Assembly (NCBI RefSeq): GCF_048569485.1
Contig: NC_134364.1
Coordinates: 135,116,636 to 135,180,635, forward strand
Origin: Anomaloglossus baeobatrachus
Taxonomy: Eukaryota > Chordata > Amphibia > Anura > Aromobatidae
Length of the DNA: 64,000 nt
Reading direction: 5' to 3'
Below, in pieces: positions 28,601 to 39,450 of this stretch. The translations under genes were made by a program, and so were the position numbers. The first letter of the stretch is position 1; each line of letters begins with the position of its first letter. The notes under the pieces are model-generated. The model searched no databases, was not told the origin of the DNA, and saw only the letters and a program-made list of their open reading frames with translations.

Positions 28601-31600
28601 TCGCCAGCTGTGTGTGACTACAGACCGCACTGAGGGACTCGCCAGCCCTGTGTGACTACAGACCGCACTGAGGGACTCTACAGCCCTGTGTGACTACAGA
28701 CCACACTGAGGGACTCGCCAGCCCTGTGTGACTACAGACCGCACTGAGGGACTCTACAGCCCTGTGTGACTACAGACCACACTGAGGGACTCGCCAGCCC
28801 TGTGTGACTACAGACCGCACTGAGGGACTCGCCAGCCCTGTGTGACTACAGACTGCACTGAGGGACTCGCCAGCCCTGTGTGACTACAGACCGCACTGAG
28901 GGACTCGCCAGCCCTGTGTGACTACAGACCGCACTGAGGGACTCGCCAGCCCTGTGACTACAGACCGCACTGAGGGACTCGCCAGCCCTGTGACTACAGA
29001 CCACACTGAGGGACTCGCCAGCCCTGTGTGACTACAGACCGCACTGAGGGACTCGCCAGCCCTGTGTGACTACAGACCGCACTGAGGGACTCGCCAGCCC
29101 TGTGTGACTACAGACCACACTGAGGGACTCGCCAGCCCTGTGTGACTACAGACCGCACTGAGGGACTCGCCAGCCCTGTGTGACTACAGACTGCACTGAG
29201 GGACTCGCCAGCCCTGTGACTACAGACCGCACTGAGGGACTCGCCAGCCCTGTGTGACTACAGACCGCACTGAGGGACTCGCCAGCTGTGTGTGACTACA
29301 GACCGCACTGAGGGACTCGCCAGCCCTGTGTGACTACAGACCACACTGAGGGACTCGCCAGCCCTGTGTGACTACAGACCGCACTGAGGGACTCTACAGC
29401 CCTGTGTGACTACAGACCACACTGAGGGACTCGCCAGCCCTGTGTGACTACAGACCGCACTGAGGGACTCGCCAGCCGTGTGTGACTACAGACCGCACTG
29501 AGGGACTCGCCAGCCCTGTGTGACTACAGACCGCACTGAGGGACTCGCCAGCCCTGTGTGACTACAGACCGCACTGAGGGACTCGCCAGCCCTGTGTGAC
29601 TACAGACCGCACTGAGGGACTCGCCAGCCCTGTGTGACTACAGACCGCACTGAGGGACTCGCCAGCCGTGTGTGACTACAGACTGCACTGAGGGACTCGC
29701 CAGCTCTGTGTGACTACAGACCGCACTGAGGGACTCACCAGCCCTGTGTGACTACAGACCGCACTGAGGGACTCGCCAGCCCTGTGTGACTACAGACCGC
29801 ACTGAGGGACTCGCCAGCCCTGTGTGACTACAGACCGCACTGAGGGACTCGCCAGCCCTGTGTGACTACAGACCGCACTGAGGGACTCGCCAGCCATGTG
29901 TGACTACAGACCGCACTGAGGGACTCACCAGCTCTGTGTGACTACAGACCACACTGAGGGACTCGCCAGCTCTGTGTGACTACTCAGACTGCACTGAGGG
30001 ACTCGCCAGCCCTGTGTGACTACAGACCGCACTGAGGGACTCGCCAGCCCTGTGTGACTACAGACCGCACTGAGGGACTCGCCAGCTGTGTGTGACTACA
30101 GACCACACTGAGGGACTCGCCAGCTCTGTGTGACTACAGACTGCACTGAGGGACTCGCCAGCTCTGTGTGACTACAGACCGCACTGAGGGACTCTACAGC
30201 CCTGTGTGACTACAGACCGCACTGAGGGACTCGCCAGCTCTGTGTGACTACAGACCGCACTGAGGGACTCGCCAGCCCTGTGTGACTACAGACCGCACTG
30301 AGGGACTCGCCAGCCCTGTGTGACTACAGACTGCACTGAGGGACTCGCCAGCCGTGTGTGACTACAGACCGCACTGAGGGACTCGCCAGCCCTGTGTGAC
30401 TACAGACCGCACTGAGGGACTCGCCAGCCGTGTGTGACTACAGACCTCACTGAGGGACTCGCCAGCCCTGAGTGACTACAGACCGCACTGAGGGACTCGC
30501 CAGCCCTGTGTGACTACAGACCGCACTGAGGGACTCGCCAGCCCTGTGTGACTACAGACCTCACTGAGGGACTCTCCAGCCCTGTGTGACTACAGACCGC
30601 ACTGAGGGACTCGCCAGCCGTGTGTGACTACAGACCACACTGAGGGACTCGCCAGCCCTGTGTGACTACAGACTGCACTGAGGGACTCGCCAGCCGTGTG
30701 TGACTACAGACCTCACTGAGGGACTCGCCAGCCCTGTGTGACTACAGACCGCACTGAGGGACTCGCCAGCTGTGTGTGACTACAGACCGCACTGAGGGAC
30801 TCGCCAGCCCTGTGTGACTACAGACCACACTGAGGGACTCGCCAGCCGTGTGTGACTACAGACCGCACTGAGGGACTCGCCAGCTGTGTGTGACTACAGA
30901 CCGCACTGAGGGACTCGCCAGCCCTGTGTGACTACAGACTGCACTGAGGGACTCGCCAGCCCTGTGTGACTACAGACCGCACTGAGGGACTCGCCAGCCC
31001 TGTGTGACTACAGACCGCACTGAGGGACTCGCCAGCCCTGTGTGACTACAGACTGCACTGAGGGACTCGCCAGCCCTGTGTGACTACAGACCGCACTGAG
31101 GGACTCGCCAGCCCTGTGTGACTACAGACCGCACTGAGGGACTCGCCAGCCCTGGGTGACTACAGACCACACTGAGGGACTCGCCAGCCCTGTGTGACTA
31201 CAGACCGCACTGAGGGACTCACCAGCCCTGTGTGACTACAGACCGCACTGAGGGACTCGCCAGCCCTGTGTGACTACAGACCGCACTGAGGGACTCGCCA
31301 GCCGTGTGTGACTACAGACCACACTGAGGCACTCGCCAGCCCTGTGTGACTACAGACTGCACTGAGGCACTCGCCAGCCCTGTGTGACTACAGGCCGCAC
31401 TGAGGGACTCACCAGCCATGTGTGACTACAGACCGCACTGAGGCACTCGCCAGCCGTGTGTGACTACAGACCGCACTGAGGCACTCGCCAGCCCTGTGTG
31501 ACTACAGACTGCACTGAGGCACTCGCCAGCCCTGTGTGACTACAGACCTCACTGAGGGACTCGCCAGCCATGTGTGACTACAGACCGCACTGAGGGACTC

Positions 31601-33890
31601 GCCAGCCCTGTGTGACTACAGACCACACTGAGGGACTCGCCAGTCCTGTGTGACTACAGACCACACTGAGGGACTCGCCAGCCCTGTGTGACTACAGACC
31701 ATACTGAGGGACTTGCCAGCTGTGTGTGACTACAGACCGCACTGAGGGACTCGCCAGCCCTGTGTGACTACAGACCACACTGAGGGACTCGCCAGCCATG
31801 TGTGACTACAGACCGTACTGAGGGACTCGCCAGCCGTGTGTGACTACAGACCGCACTGAGGGACTCACCAGTCCTGTGTGACTACAGACCGCACTGAGGG
31901 ACTCGCCAGCCCTGTGTGACTACAGACCTCACTGAGGGACTCGCCAGCCGTGTGTGACTACAGACCGCACTGAGGGACTCGCCAGCCCTGTGTGACTACA
32001 GACCACACTGAGGGACTCGCCAGCCCTGTGTGACTACAGACCGCACTGAGGCACTCGCCAGCCCTGTGTGACTACAGACTGCACTGAGGCACTCGCCAGC
32101 CCTGTGTGACTACAGACCGCACTGAGGGACTCGCCAGCCCTGTGTGACTACAGACCGCACTGAGGGACTCGCCAGCCCTGTGTGAGTACAGACCTCACTG
32201 AGGGACTCACCAGCCCTGTGTGACTACAGACCGCACTGAGGGACTCGCCAGCCCTGTGTGACTACAGACCGCACTGAGGGACTCGCCAGCCCTGTGTGAC
32301 TACAGACCGCACTGAGGGACTCGCCAGCCCTGTGTGACTACAGACCTCACTGAGGGACTCACCAGCCCTGTGTGACTACAGACCGCACTGAGGCACTCGC
32401 CAGCCCTGTGTGACTACAGACCTCACTGAGGGACTCACCAGCCCTGTGTGACTACAGACCGCACTGAGGCACTCGCCAGCCCTGTGTGACTACAGACCTC
32501 ACTGAGGGACTCACCAGCCCTGTGTGACTACAGACCGCACTGAGGGACTCGCCAGCCCTGTGTGACTACAGACCTCACTGAGGGACTCACCAGCCCTGTG
32601 TGACTACAGACCGCACTGAGGCACTCGCCAGCCCTGTGTGACTACAGACCGCACTGAGGGACTCGCCAGTCCTGTGTGACTACAGACCGCACTGAGGCAC
32701 TCGCCAGCCCTGTGTGACTACAGACCGCACTGAGGGACTCGCCAGCCCTGTGTGACTACAGACCACACTGAGGGACTCGCCAGCCGTGTGTGACTACAGA
32801 CCTCACTGAGGGACTCGCCAGCCGTGTGTGACTACAGACCTCACTGAGGGACTCGCCAGCCCTGTGTGACTACAGACCGCACTGAGGGACTCGCCAGCCG
32901 TGTGTGACTACAGACCGCACTGAGGGACTCGCCAGCCATGTGTGACTACAGACCGCACTGAGGCACTCGCCAGCCCTGTGTGACTACAGACCGCACTGAG
33001 GCACTCGCCAGCCCTGTGTGACTACAGACCGCACTGAGGGACTCGCCAGCCGTGTGTGACTACAGACTGCACTGAGGGACTCGCCAGCCCTGTGTGACTA
33101 CAGACCGCACTGAGGGACTCGCCAGCCCTGTGTGACTACAGACCGCACTGAGGGACTCGCCAGCCCTGTGTGACTACAGACCGCACTGAGGGACTCGCCA
33201 GCCGTGTGTGACTACAGACTGCACTGAGGCACTCGCCAGCCCTGTGTGACTACAGACCGCACTGAGGGACTCGCCAGCCCTGTGTGACTACAGACCGCAC
33301 TGAGGGACTCGCCAGCCCTGTGTGACTACAGACCGCACTGAGGGACTCGCCAGCCCTGTGTGACTACAGACTGCACTGAGGGACTCGCCAGCCGTGTGTG
33401 ACTACAGACCTCACTGAGGGACTCGCCAGCCGTGTGTGACTACAGACCTCACTGAGGGACTCGCCAGCCGTGTGTGACTACAGACCTCACTGAGGGACTC
33501 GCCAGCCGTGTGTGACTACAGACCGCACTGAGGGACTCGCCAGCTCTGTGTGACTACAGACCGCACTGAGGGACTCGCCAGCCCTATGTGACTACAGACT
33601 GCACTGAGGCACTCGCCAGCCGTGTGTGACTACAGACCTCACTGAGGGACTCGCCAGCCATGTGTGACTACACACCGCACTGAGGGACTCGCCAGCCATG
33701 TGTGACTACAGACAGCACTGAGGGACTCGCCAGCCCTGTGTGACTACAGACCGCACTGAGGGACTCGCCAGCCCTGTGTGACTACAGACCGCACTGAGGG
33801 ACTCGCCAGCCCTATGTGACTACAGACTGCACTGAGGCACTCGCCAGCCCTATGTGACTACAGACCGCACTGAGGCACTCGCCAGCTCTG

Positions 33891-34115
33891 GGGGACATGT
33901 TTCTGGGGAGTGTGGCTCCGCCGAGAGCATCACCACTGACGAGGACGCGCACTATCACTGACGAGGACGCGCATTGATTGCATGTGTGGCCGGTCGCGTC
34001 CTTCTCCTGTACCTGTCAGATGTAGACCACGCCCCCTCACCTGGCGCCGCCCCCCTCACCTGACGCCTCTGCTCCCGTGCACACTCCGCAGGCTCCGCGG
34101 CCGGCAGGGGACACC
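33891..34115 (+). promoter_or_regulatory. Short CpG-rich promoter and 5' leader of the pla2g4f-like gene
   Basis: This is all the unique sequence between the satellite and the start codon. It is rich in CpG and carries GC/CACCC-type boxes (CACGCCCCCTCACC near 34028 and GGCGCCGCCCCCCTCACC near 34043). It also has a direct repeat of CACTGACGAGGACGCGCA at 33934-33951 and 33956-33973, with a CRE-like TGACG half site in each copy. No TATA box is evident. A pyrimidine stretch ending in CCGCAG at 34086-34091 could be a splice acceptor, in which case the leader would be spliced. The transcription start is not determinable from sequence. Confidence 0.5.
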
Positions 34116-34229
34116 ATGTTCCGGGCAGCCAGTCTTCCTGTCCGGGCGCTGCCGGCTGTGGCTGCCGTGTTCCTGTGGAAGAACGACAAGGAGAGGAGAA
34201 GAGCCGCGGCGCCGCCGAGAAGCTGGAGG
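34116..34229 (+). CDS. pla2g4f: Exon 1 of a cytosolic phospholipase A2 zeta-like gene (38 codons)
   Basis: Group IV phospholipases A2 cleave the sn-2 acyl chain of membrane phospholipids after Ca-dependent docking through a C2 domain. This exon encodes only the N-terminal leader. The ATG at 34116 has A at -3 and is the first ATG after an in-frame TAG at 34023. The frame runs 38 codons: MFRAASLPVRALPAVAAVFL, then a basic stretch (WKNDKERRR), ending RSWR. GTGAGT follows directly at 34230. From memory, human PLA2G4F starts with a similar short hydrophobic segment followed by basic residues, then W-R and PYY. The exon ends in phase 0, matching exon 2 at 47908. The C2 and lipase domains lie mostly beyond the window. 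The leader alone would not identify the gene; the pairing with exon 2 does. A pla2g4e or other group IV paralogue remains possible. Confidence 0.72.
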
Positions 34230-34455
34230 GTGAGTGACGCAGAATAGCGCGGCCGCTGGTGTGAACAGGGCGCTATCGGGTGGTGTCTGATCGGTGACTG
34301 CCGGCGGCCAGGGCTGGTGACGTGTGATCATTTCTGCAGTGTGTGGCGGCTCCACTGTGACCTGTGTGTAATAAATGCCCCAGAGTTTCCTGTCTCCAAT
34401 AAATATTTACTTCTTTTTTATAAATCACAATAATCTATGAATATGGGGAGGAGTT

Positions 34456-34740
34456 CAGTGAGTGCAGGCTCAGTGAGTGCAGGCTCAGTGAGTGCAGGCG
34501 CAGTGAGTGCAGGCTCAGTGAGTGCAGGCTCAGTGAGTGCAGGCTCAGTGAGTGCAGGCTCAGTGAGTGCAGGCGCAGTGAGTGCAGGCTCAGTGAGTGC
34601 AGGCTCAGTGAGTGCAGGCTCAGTGAGTGCAGGCTCAGTGAGTGCAGGCGCAGTGAGTGCAGGCGCAGTGAGTGCAGGCTCAGTGAGTGCAGGCTCAGTG
34701 AGTGCAGGCTCAGTGAGTGCAGGCGCAGTGAGTGCAGGCT
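34456..34740. repeat. 15-bp minisatellite, 19 copies
   Basis: The unit CAGTGAGTGCAGGCT (or ...GGCG) repeats 19 times over 285 bp. The only variable site seen is the last base, T or G, which creates or removes a CpG with the next C. Because 15 is divisible by three, both strands stay open (SVSAG or AVSAG on +; LHSLS or LHSLR on -); these frames are not genes. Confidence 0.95.
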
Positions 34741-34860
34741 CTTACTACATCCATTTATTGCTTGCATAGGAAATAACTGACCACTTTCCATCAGTGAGAT
34801 GCTGGGGGTCCCCCATTACAGGGGCTGTCCAGGCTAAATCCGCAAGCTGCAGTCACCCTG

Positions 34861-36820
34861 CGCGTCTCCTCGCATCCCTCCCCTGCACGTCTCCTCGCAT
34901 CCCTCCCCTGCGCGTCTCCCCGCATCCCTCCCCTGCGCGTCTCCTCGCATCCCTCCCCTGCGCGTCTCCTCGCATCCCTCCCCTGCGCGTCTCCTTGCAT
35001 CCCTCCCCTGCGCGTCTCCTCGCATCCCTCCCCTGCGCGTCTCCTCGCATCCCTCCCCTGCGCGTCTCCTCGCATCCCTCCCCTGCGCGTCTCCTCGCAT
35101 CCCTCCCCTGCGCGTCTCCTCGCATCCCTCCCCTGCGCGTCTCCTCGCATCCCTCCCCTGCGCGTCTCCTCGCATCCCTCCCCTGCGCGTCTCCTCGCAT
35201 CCCTCCCCTGCGCGTCTCCTCGCATCCCTCCCCTGCGCGTCTCCTCGCATCCCTCCCCTGCGCGTCTCCTCGCATCCCTCCCCTGCGCGTCTCCTCGCAT
35301 CCCTCCCCTGCGCGTCTCCTCGCATCCCTCCCCTGCGCGTCTCCTCGCATCCCTCCCCTGCGCGTCTCCTCGCATCCCTCCCCTGCGCGTCTCCTCGCAT
35401 CCCTCCCCTGCGCGTCTCCTCGCATCCCTCCCCTGCGCGTCTCCTCGCATCCCTCCCCTGCGCGTCTCCTCGCATCCCTCCCCTGCGCGTCTCCTCGCAT
35501 CCCTCCCCTGCGCGTCTCCTCGCATCCCTCCCCTGCGCGTCTCCTCGCATCCCTCCCCTGCGCGTCTCCTCGCATCCCTCCCCTGCGCGTCTCCTCGCAT
35601 CCCTCCCCTGCGCGTCTCCTCGCATCCCTCCCCTGCGCGTCTCCTCGCATCCCTCCCCTGCGCGTCTCCTCGCATCCCTCCCCTGCGCGTCTCCTCGCAT
35701 CCCTCCCCTGCGCGTCTCCTCGCATCCCTCCCCTGCGCGTCTCCTCGCATCCCTCCCCTGCGCGTCTCCTCGCATCCCTCCCCTGCGCGTCTCCTCGCAT
35801 CCCTCCCCTGCGCGTCTCCTCGCATCCCTCCCCTGCGCGTCTCCTCGCATCCCTCCCCTGCGCGTCTCCTCGCATCCCTCCCCTGCGCGTCTCCTCGCAT
35901 CCCTCGCCCTGCGCGTCTCCTCGCATCCCTCGCCCTGCGCGTCTCCTCGCATCCCTCGCCCTGCGCGTCTCCTCGCATCCCTCGCCCTGCGCGTCTCCTC
36001 GCATCCCTCGCCCTGCGCGTCTCCTCGCATCCCTCGCCCTGCGCGTCTCCTCGCATCCCTCGCCCTGCGCGTCTCCTCGCATCCCTCGCCATGCGCGTCT
36101 CCTCGCATCCCTCGCCCTGCGCGTCTCCTCGCATCCCTCGCCCTGCGCGTCTCCTCGCATCCCTCGCCCTGCGCGTCTCCTCGCATCCCTCGCCCTGCGC
36201 GTCTCCTCGCATCCCTCGCCCTGCGCGTCTCCTCGCATCCCTCGCCCTGCGCGTCTCCTCGCATCCCTCGCCCTGCGCGTCTCCTCGCATCCCTCGCCCT
36301 GCGCGTCTCCTCGCATCCCTCGCCCTGCGCGTCTCCTCGCATCCCTCCCCTGCGCGTCTCCTCGCATCCCTCCCCTGCGCGTCTCCTCGCATCCCTCCCC
36401 TGCGCGTCTCCCCGCATCCCTCCCCTGCGCGTCTCCCCGCATCCCTCCCCTGCGCGTCTCCCCGCATCCCTCCCCTGCGCGTCTCCTCGCATCCCTCCCC
36501 TGCGCGTCTCCCCGCATCCCTCCCCTGCGCGTCTCCCCGCATCCCTCCCCTGCGCGTCTCCCCGCATCCCTCGCCCTTGCGCGTCTCCCCGCATCCCTCG
36601 CCCTTGCGCGTCTCCCCGCATCCCTCGCCCTTGCGCGTCTCCCCGCATCCCTCGCCCTTGCGCGTCTCCCCGCATCCCTCGCCCTTGCGCGTCTCCCCGC
36701 ATCCCTCGCCCTTGCGCGTCTCCCCGCATCCCTCGCCCTTGCGCGTCTCCCCGCATCCCTCGCCCTTGCGCGTCTCCCCGCATCCCTCGCCCTTGCGCGT
36801 CTCCCCGCATCCCTCACCCA
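34861..36820. repeat. Minisatellite whose unit changes from 25 to 26 to 25 to 27 bp
   Basis: About 77 units built on CGCGTCTCCTCGCATCCCTC. By position they fall into blocks: 41 units of 25 bp (34861-35885), 17 of 26 bp with an extra G before CCCTG (35886-36327), 9 of 25 bp, several with CTCCCCG (36328-36552), 9 of 27 bp ending GCCCTTG (36553-36795) and a last partial unit. Each unit has three or four CpGs. The lack of stops in every frame creates overlapping open frames of 583-688 codons on both strands. They have no codon bias or start context and are rejected as genes. Confidence 0.95.
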
Positions 36821-36862
36821 GTGCACTGTGAGGGTCCGCTGGTGTCAGAGCCGGGAATGACA

Positions 36863-37672
36863 GTCATGTGGCTGAGGGTATGCAATATGTATAGTGATGG
36901 GCGAACCCACAGATATCCGGAATCAGCGGGTCCAACCTCATGTGGATTACGGCGGAACTGGGTGTTTGGGCTTAATAAATTGGAGAAAGAAAGTGGGGTT
37001 TTTAAGGATTTTTTCGGTGTTTGTGTTTATTTCTTTTCACTTACAGATTAGTAGTGGTGGTTTCACAGATACCTCCAATTACAGATCTAGGGCTTAGTAG
37101 CAGCTGTGAGCTGTCATTAACCACTAATATTACCCCTAGTGCCACCGCACCAGTGCAATTGGGATGAGCCAGGTAAAGGGTCTGGATTGTTACATCTTAC
37201 GGATGTGACAATCCTGGGTGGCTGTAAGCTGCTATTTTTAGGCTGGGGGGGCCTAATAAGCATGGGTCTCCCCAGCCTGAGAACACCAGCCCCCAGCTGT
37301 TGTCTTTATCAAGGCTGGGTATAAAAATTATTTGAGGGGAGGGACTGCACGCTGTTTTTTTTAAATTAATTATTTAAATCATTTAATAAAAATAGCCACA
37401 TGTGGTTCCTCTTATTTTGATACACAGCGAAGATAAGCACACGGCTGGGGGCTGCAGCCTGTAGCTGTATGCTTTATCTGTATCTATAGATTATCTATAG
37501 AGATGCACACACGATGTCTGTGATTCCAAGCAGTCAGATGCTGTCAACTCAGGGTGCGGGCACAGTCTGACTGCAACCAGTCACAGACGCCGAGACTGCT
37601 GGGGGAAGCAGTGAGTATGTATGAGGGTAATGAGAGGCCCCGGAAGCAGTTACAGCCATACGAGAGACTCTG
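36863..37672 (+). repeat. Unclassified anuran interspersed repeat, copy 1
   Basis: Segments here recur in reverse orientation at 44733-45155 and 46280-47060. Examples are the GATGGGCGAACCCACAGATA region (compare 44735), the GCACCAGTGCAATTGGGATG region (compare 46600-46640), the GATAAGCACACGGCTG region (compare 46310) and the CAGACGCCGAGACTGCTG region (compare 45015-45040). I know the family as abundant in frogs but cannot place it in a superfamily. No terminal repeats or coding region are visible. Confidence 0.6.
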
Positions 37673-37675
37673 TAA

Positions 37676-37836
37676 AGGCCACTTTACACGCTGCAACATC
37701 GCTAGCGATCTCGAGATCGCACAATAGGTCGTTTTATAGCGCCGGTCACATGTGATCTCGGCAGATCACATCTGCGATCTGGCGTGTCACATCGCTAACT
37801 AGATCGCTAGCGACGTCACAGCGTGTAAAGCACCCT
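37676..37836. mobile_element. MITE of 161 bp with TAA target duplication
   Basis: The ends are near-inverted (AGGCCACTTTACACGCTG on the left; CAGCGTGTAAAGCACCCT on the right), flanked on both sides by TAA (37673-37675 and 37837-37839). The interior is full of short palindromes based on GATCGC and CTAGCGA. A 3-bp TAA duplication fits PIF/Harbinger-type MITEs; superfamily placement is inference. No coding capacity. Confidence 0.75.
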
Positions 37837-37839
37837 TAA

Positions 37840-38202
37840 GTGTAAAGCATCTGCTTTATTCTTATTTTTTTTTCCTTTCTAATAAAATGTAACTTTAGAC
37901 TGTAAAATGTAGTAATTAATATATTTATGTATGGATTAGGGATGGGGGAAGATGAAATGAAGTGATATACATGAAAATAATATTTAATATGTCATGCAAG
38001 GGTATATAGAGTGATTATATGTCGTGGCTAATCATCCTTTATGTTGAATTATATAGACTTAACTAAAGTGAAATAAAAAATAAATATATATATATTAGTG
38101 TGCGTTCAGTACTTTGGCCATATGGACACAGCTGGATTATGATTAAATTATACTGAGGCAGCGTGTGGACTATCATTACATGAGCTCTTCAATATGATGG
38201 CT
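37840..38202. other. AT-rich stretch without recognised element
   Basis: Low-complexity A/T-rich sequence between the TAA-flanked MITE and the TA microsatellite. I see no frame, repeat end or RNA gene. Confidence 0.5.
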
Positions 38203-38203
38203 G

Positions 38204-38205
<2 letters not shown>

Positions 38206-38285
<80 letters not shown>
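38206..38285. repeat. (TA)40 microsatellite
   Basis: An unbroken alternating TA run of 80 bp. It creates spurious YIYIYI-type frames on both strands. Its exact length is likely polymorphic and prone to sequencing error. Confidence 0.95.
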
Positions 38286-38289
<4 letters not shown>

Positions 38290-39301
38290 CCCATATAAGC
38301 ACATCCACACATTTACCCATTGAGTGGCGCCTGGGATTTGCGGTTGTCCTCCCCAAGTCTTGGCACTTGCCTTCACTTGGCGGGCAGGAGATCGGGACTT
38401 TGTTTCGACCACACATGCTTTGTTCGCGGTCGCGCTGCTGGCTGTAATTGGACACATGACTGGACTCAGTGCCCAAATGCTGATCAAGGAAACATAACCA
38501 CGCCTCTTGCAAAAGTAGATCTACACGAATCATGCGTCGGGGACACAGACTGGGAGATTAAAACCTACATTGGGTAAATATTAAGATTATATTATGTATA
38601 CCACATTGTGGATTTACTAATGTAGGTTATGGCAGGTTTTCTAAGCATTGACATTCACATGCTCTGTTTGTTGTTGCTGCTTTCATTATGGGGGCTATTG
38701 CCAATAGAGATGATCATTTATGCTGCATCTAATAGCTCCTATCTGTATAAAGCACTTGCACTTTTGGATTGAGCACTGTTACATATGCTAACTAGCAGTA
38801 GCACATATATTTACAAATGCGCTTATACTGCCATCTAGTGGTTAGCTAAGAGATTCTATGTATTACGGTAATTAACAGTGAATTAGGCAGTAATTTTACA
38901 AATAAATACACCAACTACTGTGGTCGCAGAGATCGCCACTGCGACCGGGTCCGGGGGTGCAGGGGGCCTGCCTGCCCTAGCCCCTGATTCAGATGGATGT
39001 GTGAGGACACGCATCCAGCTGAAATATATCACAGCACAAAGACCCATCAAGTCCCTGCACTGCGATGTGCCGGCTGTTTTAGGCCATGAATATTCATTGC
39101 TCCTCACGCACACAGTCCTGGGCATGGGGAGCAAAGAATATGTTGACAGCTGCCAGCACTGTAAGTGGCCGCGCATGACACTGACATCATACGCTGCGCT
39201 ACTTACATGCTATTCAGTTTCCATCGCAGGAGGACAACGGGAGGAGCGCAGGGAAGATATGTACTATTGTTTATTTTTTACTGTGTGTGGCGTGGTGGGG
39301 T
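38286..39301. other. Intronic sequence with probable old interspersed repeats, unclassified
   Basis: 38286-38880 contains pieces resembling frog Penelope-like 3' regions (GCACTTTTGGATTGAGCACT at 38755-38774), but no ends. 38880-39260 resembles an anuran repeat by its GC-rich style, without terminal repeats. The open frames on both strands (97 and 157 codons) have no family signature and are not called. Confidence 0.35.
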
Positions 39302-39450
39302 GGGGGGCTATATACCAGGATGAGGGGCTACATATCATGATGGGGGCTATATACCAGGATGAGGGGCTACATATCATGATGGGGGCTATATAGCAGCATG
39401 AGGGGGCTATATACCAGGATGGGGGACATATTTACCAGAAAGTGGCCTAG
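39302..39450. repeat. Small minisatellite, about 39-bp compound unit
   Basis: Alternating GGGGGCTATATACCAGGATG and AGGGGCTACATATCATGAT pieces repeat about 2.5 times, and then decayed half units follow to about 39450. The two halves resemble each other, so a roughly 20-bp ancestral unit is likely. Confidence 0.8.

Larger units (their letters stand above)
1..33890. repeat. 38-bp satellite array, about 890 copies, open at left edge
   Basis: A head-to-tail 38-bp monomer runs without interruption from the first base to 33890, where the last partial unit gives way to unique sequence. Key pieces of the monomer are GTGTGACTACAG and CACTGAGGGACTC. Nearly all units are 38 bp. Rare length variants are 40 bp (extra GT, near 7796, 10079, 14690 and 17993; or extra TC, near 27481 and 29983) and 36 bp (GT lost, about 23880-29220). 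Most point variants fall on the two CpG sites of the unit (ACCGCAC to ACTGCAC or ACCACAC; CTCGCC to CTCACC) or on the base after CAGC. There is no open frame: TGA and TAG recur in all frames because 38 is not a multiple of three. The array continues beyond the window, so its full size is unknown. Confidence 0.98.

Noticed and set aside
1-33890. CRISPR-like regular repeat array
   Set aside because: There are no spacers: the monomers are contiguous and near identical. The setting is a vertebrate genome.
33982-34233. 83-codon + strand frame overlapping exon 1
   Set aside because: It is in a different frame from the exon supported by splice phase and similarity. The composition (Arg/Pro/Cys) is what CpG-rich DNA gives.
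34435-34791. Open frames of 110-118 codons with SVSAG or LHSLS repeats
   Set aside because: Product of the 15-bp tandem repeat, whose length is a multiple of three. No conserved flanks.
34791-36860. Overlapping open frames of 583 to 688 codons on both strands, with arginine-rich or proline/serine-rich repeats
   Set aside because: They arise because the 25-27-bp minisatellite lacks stops in every frame. Several overlap in different frames of the same DNA, and none has unique sequence of gene-like composition.
38176-38533. Frames with long YIYIYI stretches
   Set aside because: Translation of the (TA)n microsatellite.
38920-39393. 157-codon frame on the + strand
   Set aside because: Ends in the 39-bp minisatellite and has no recognisable domain or splice structure. 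The surrounding sequence looks like an interspersed repeat.
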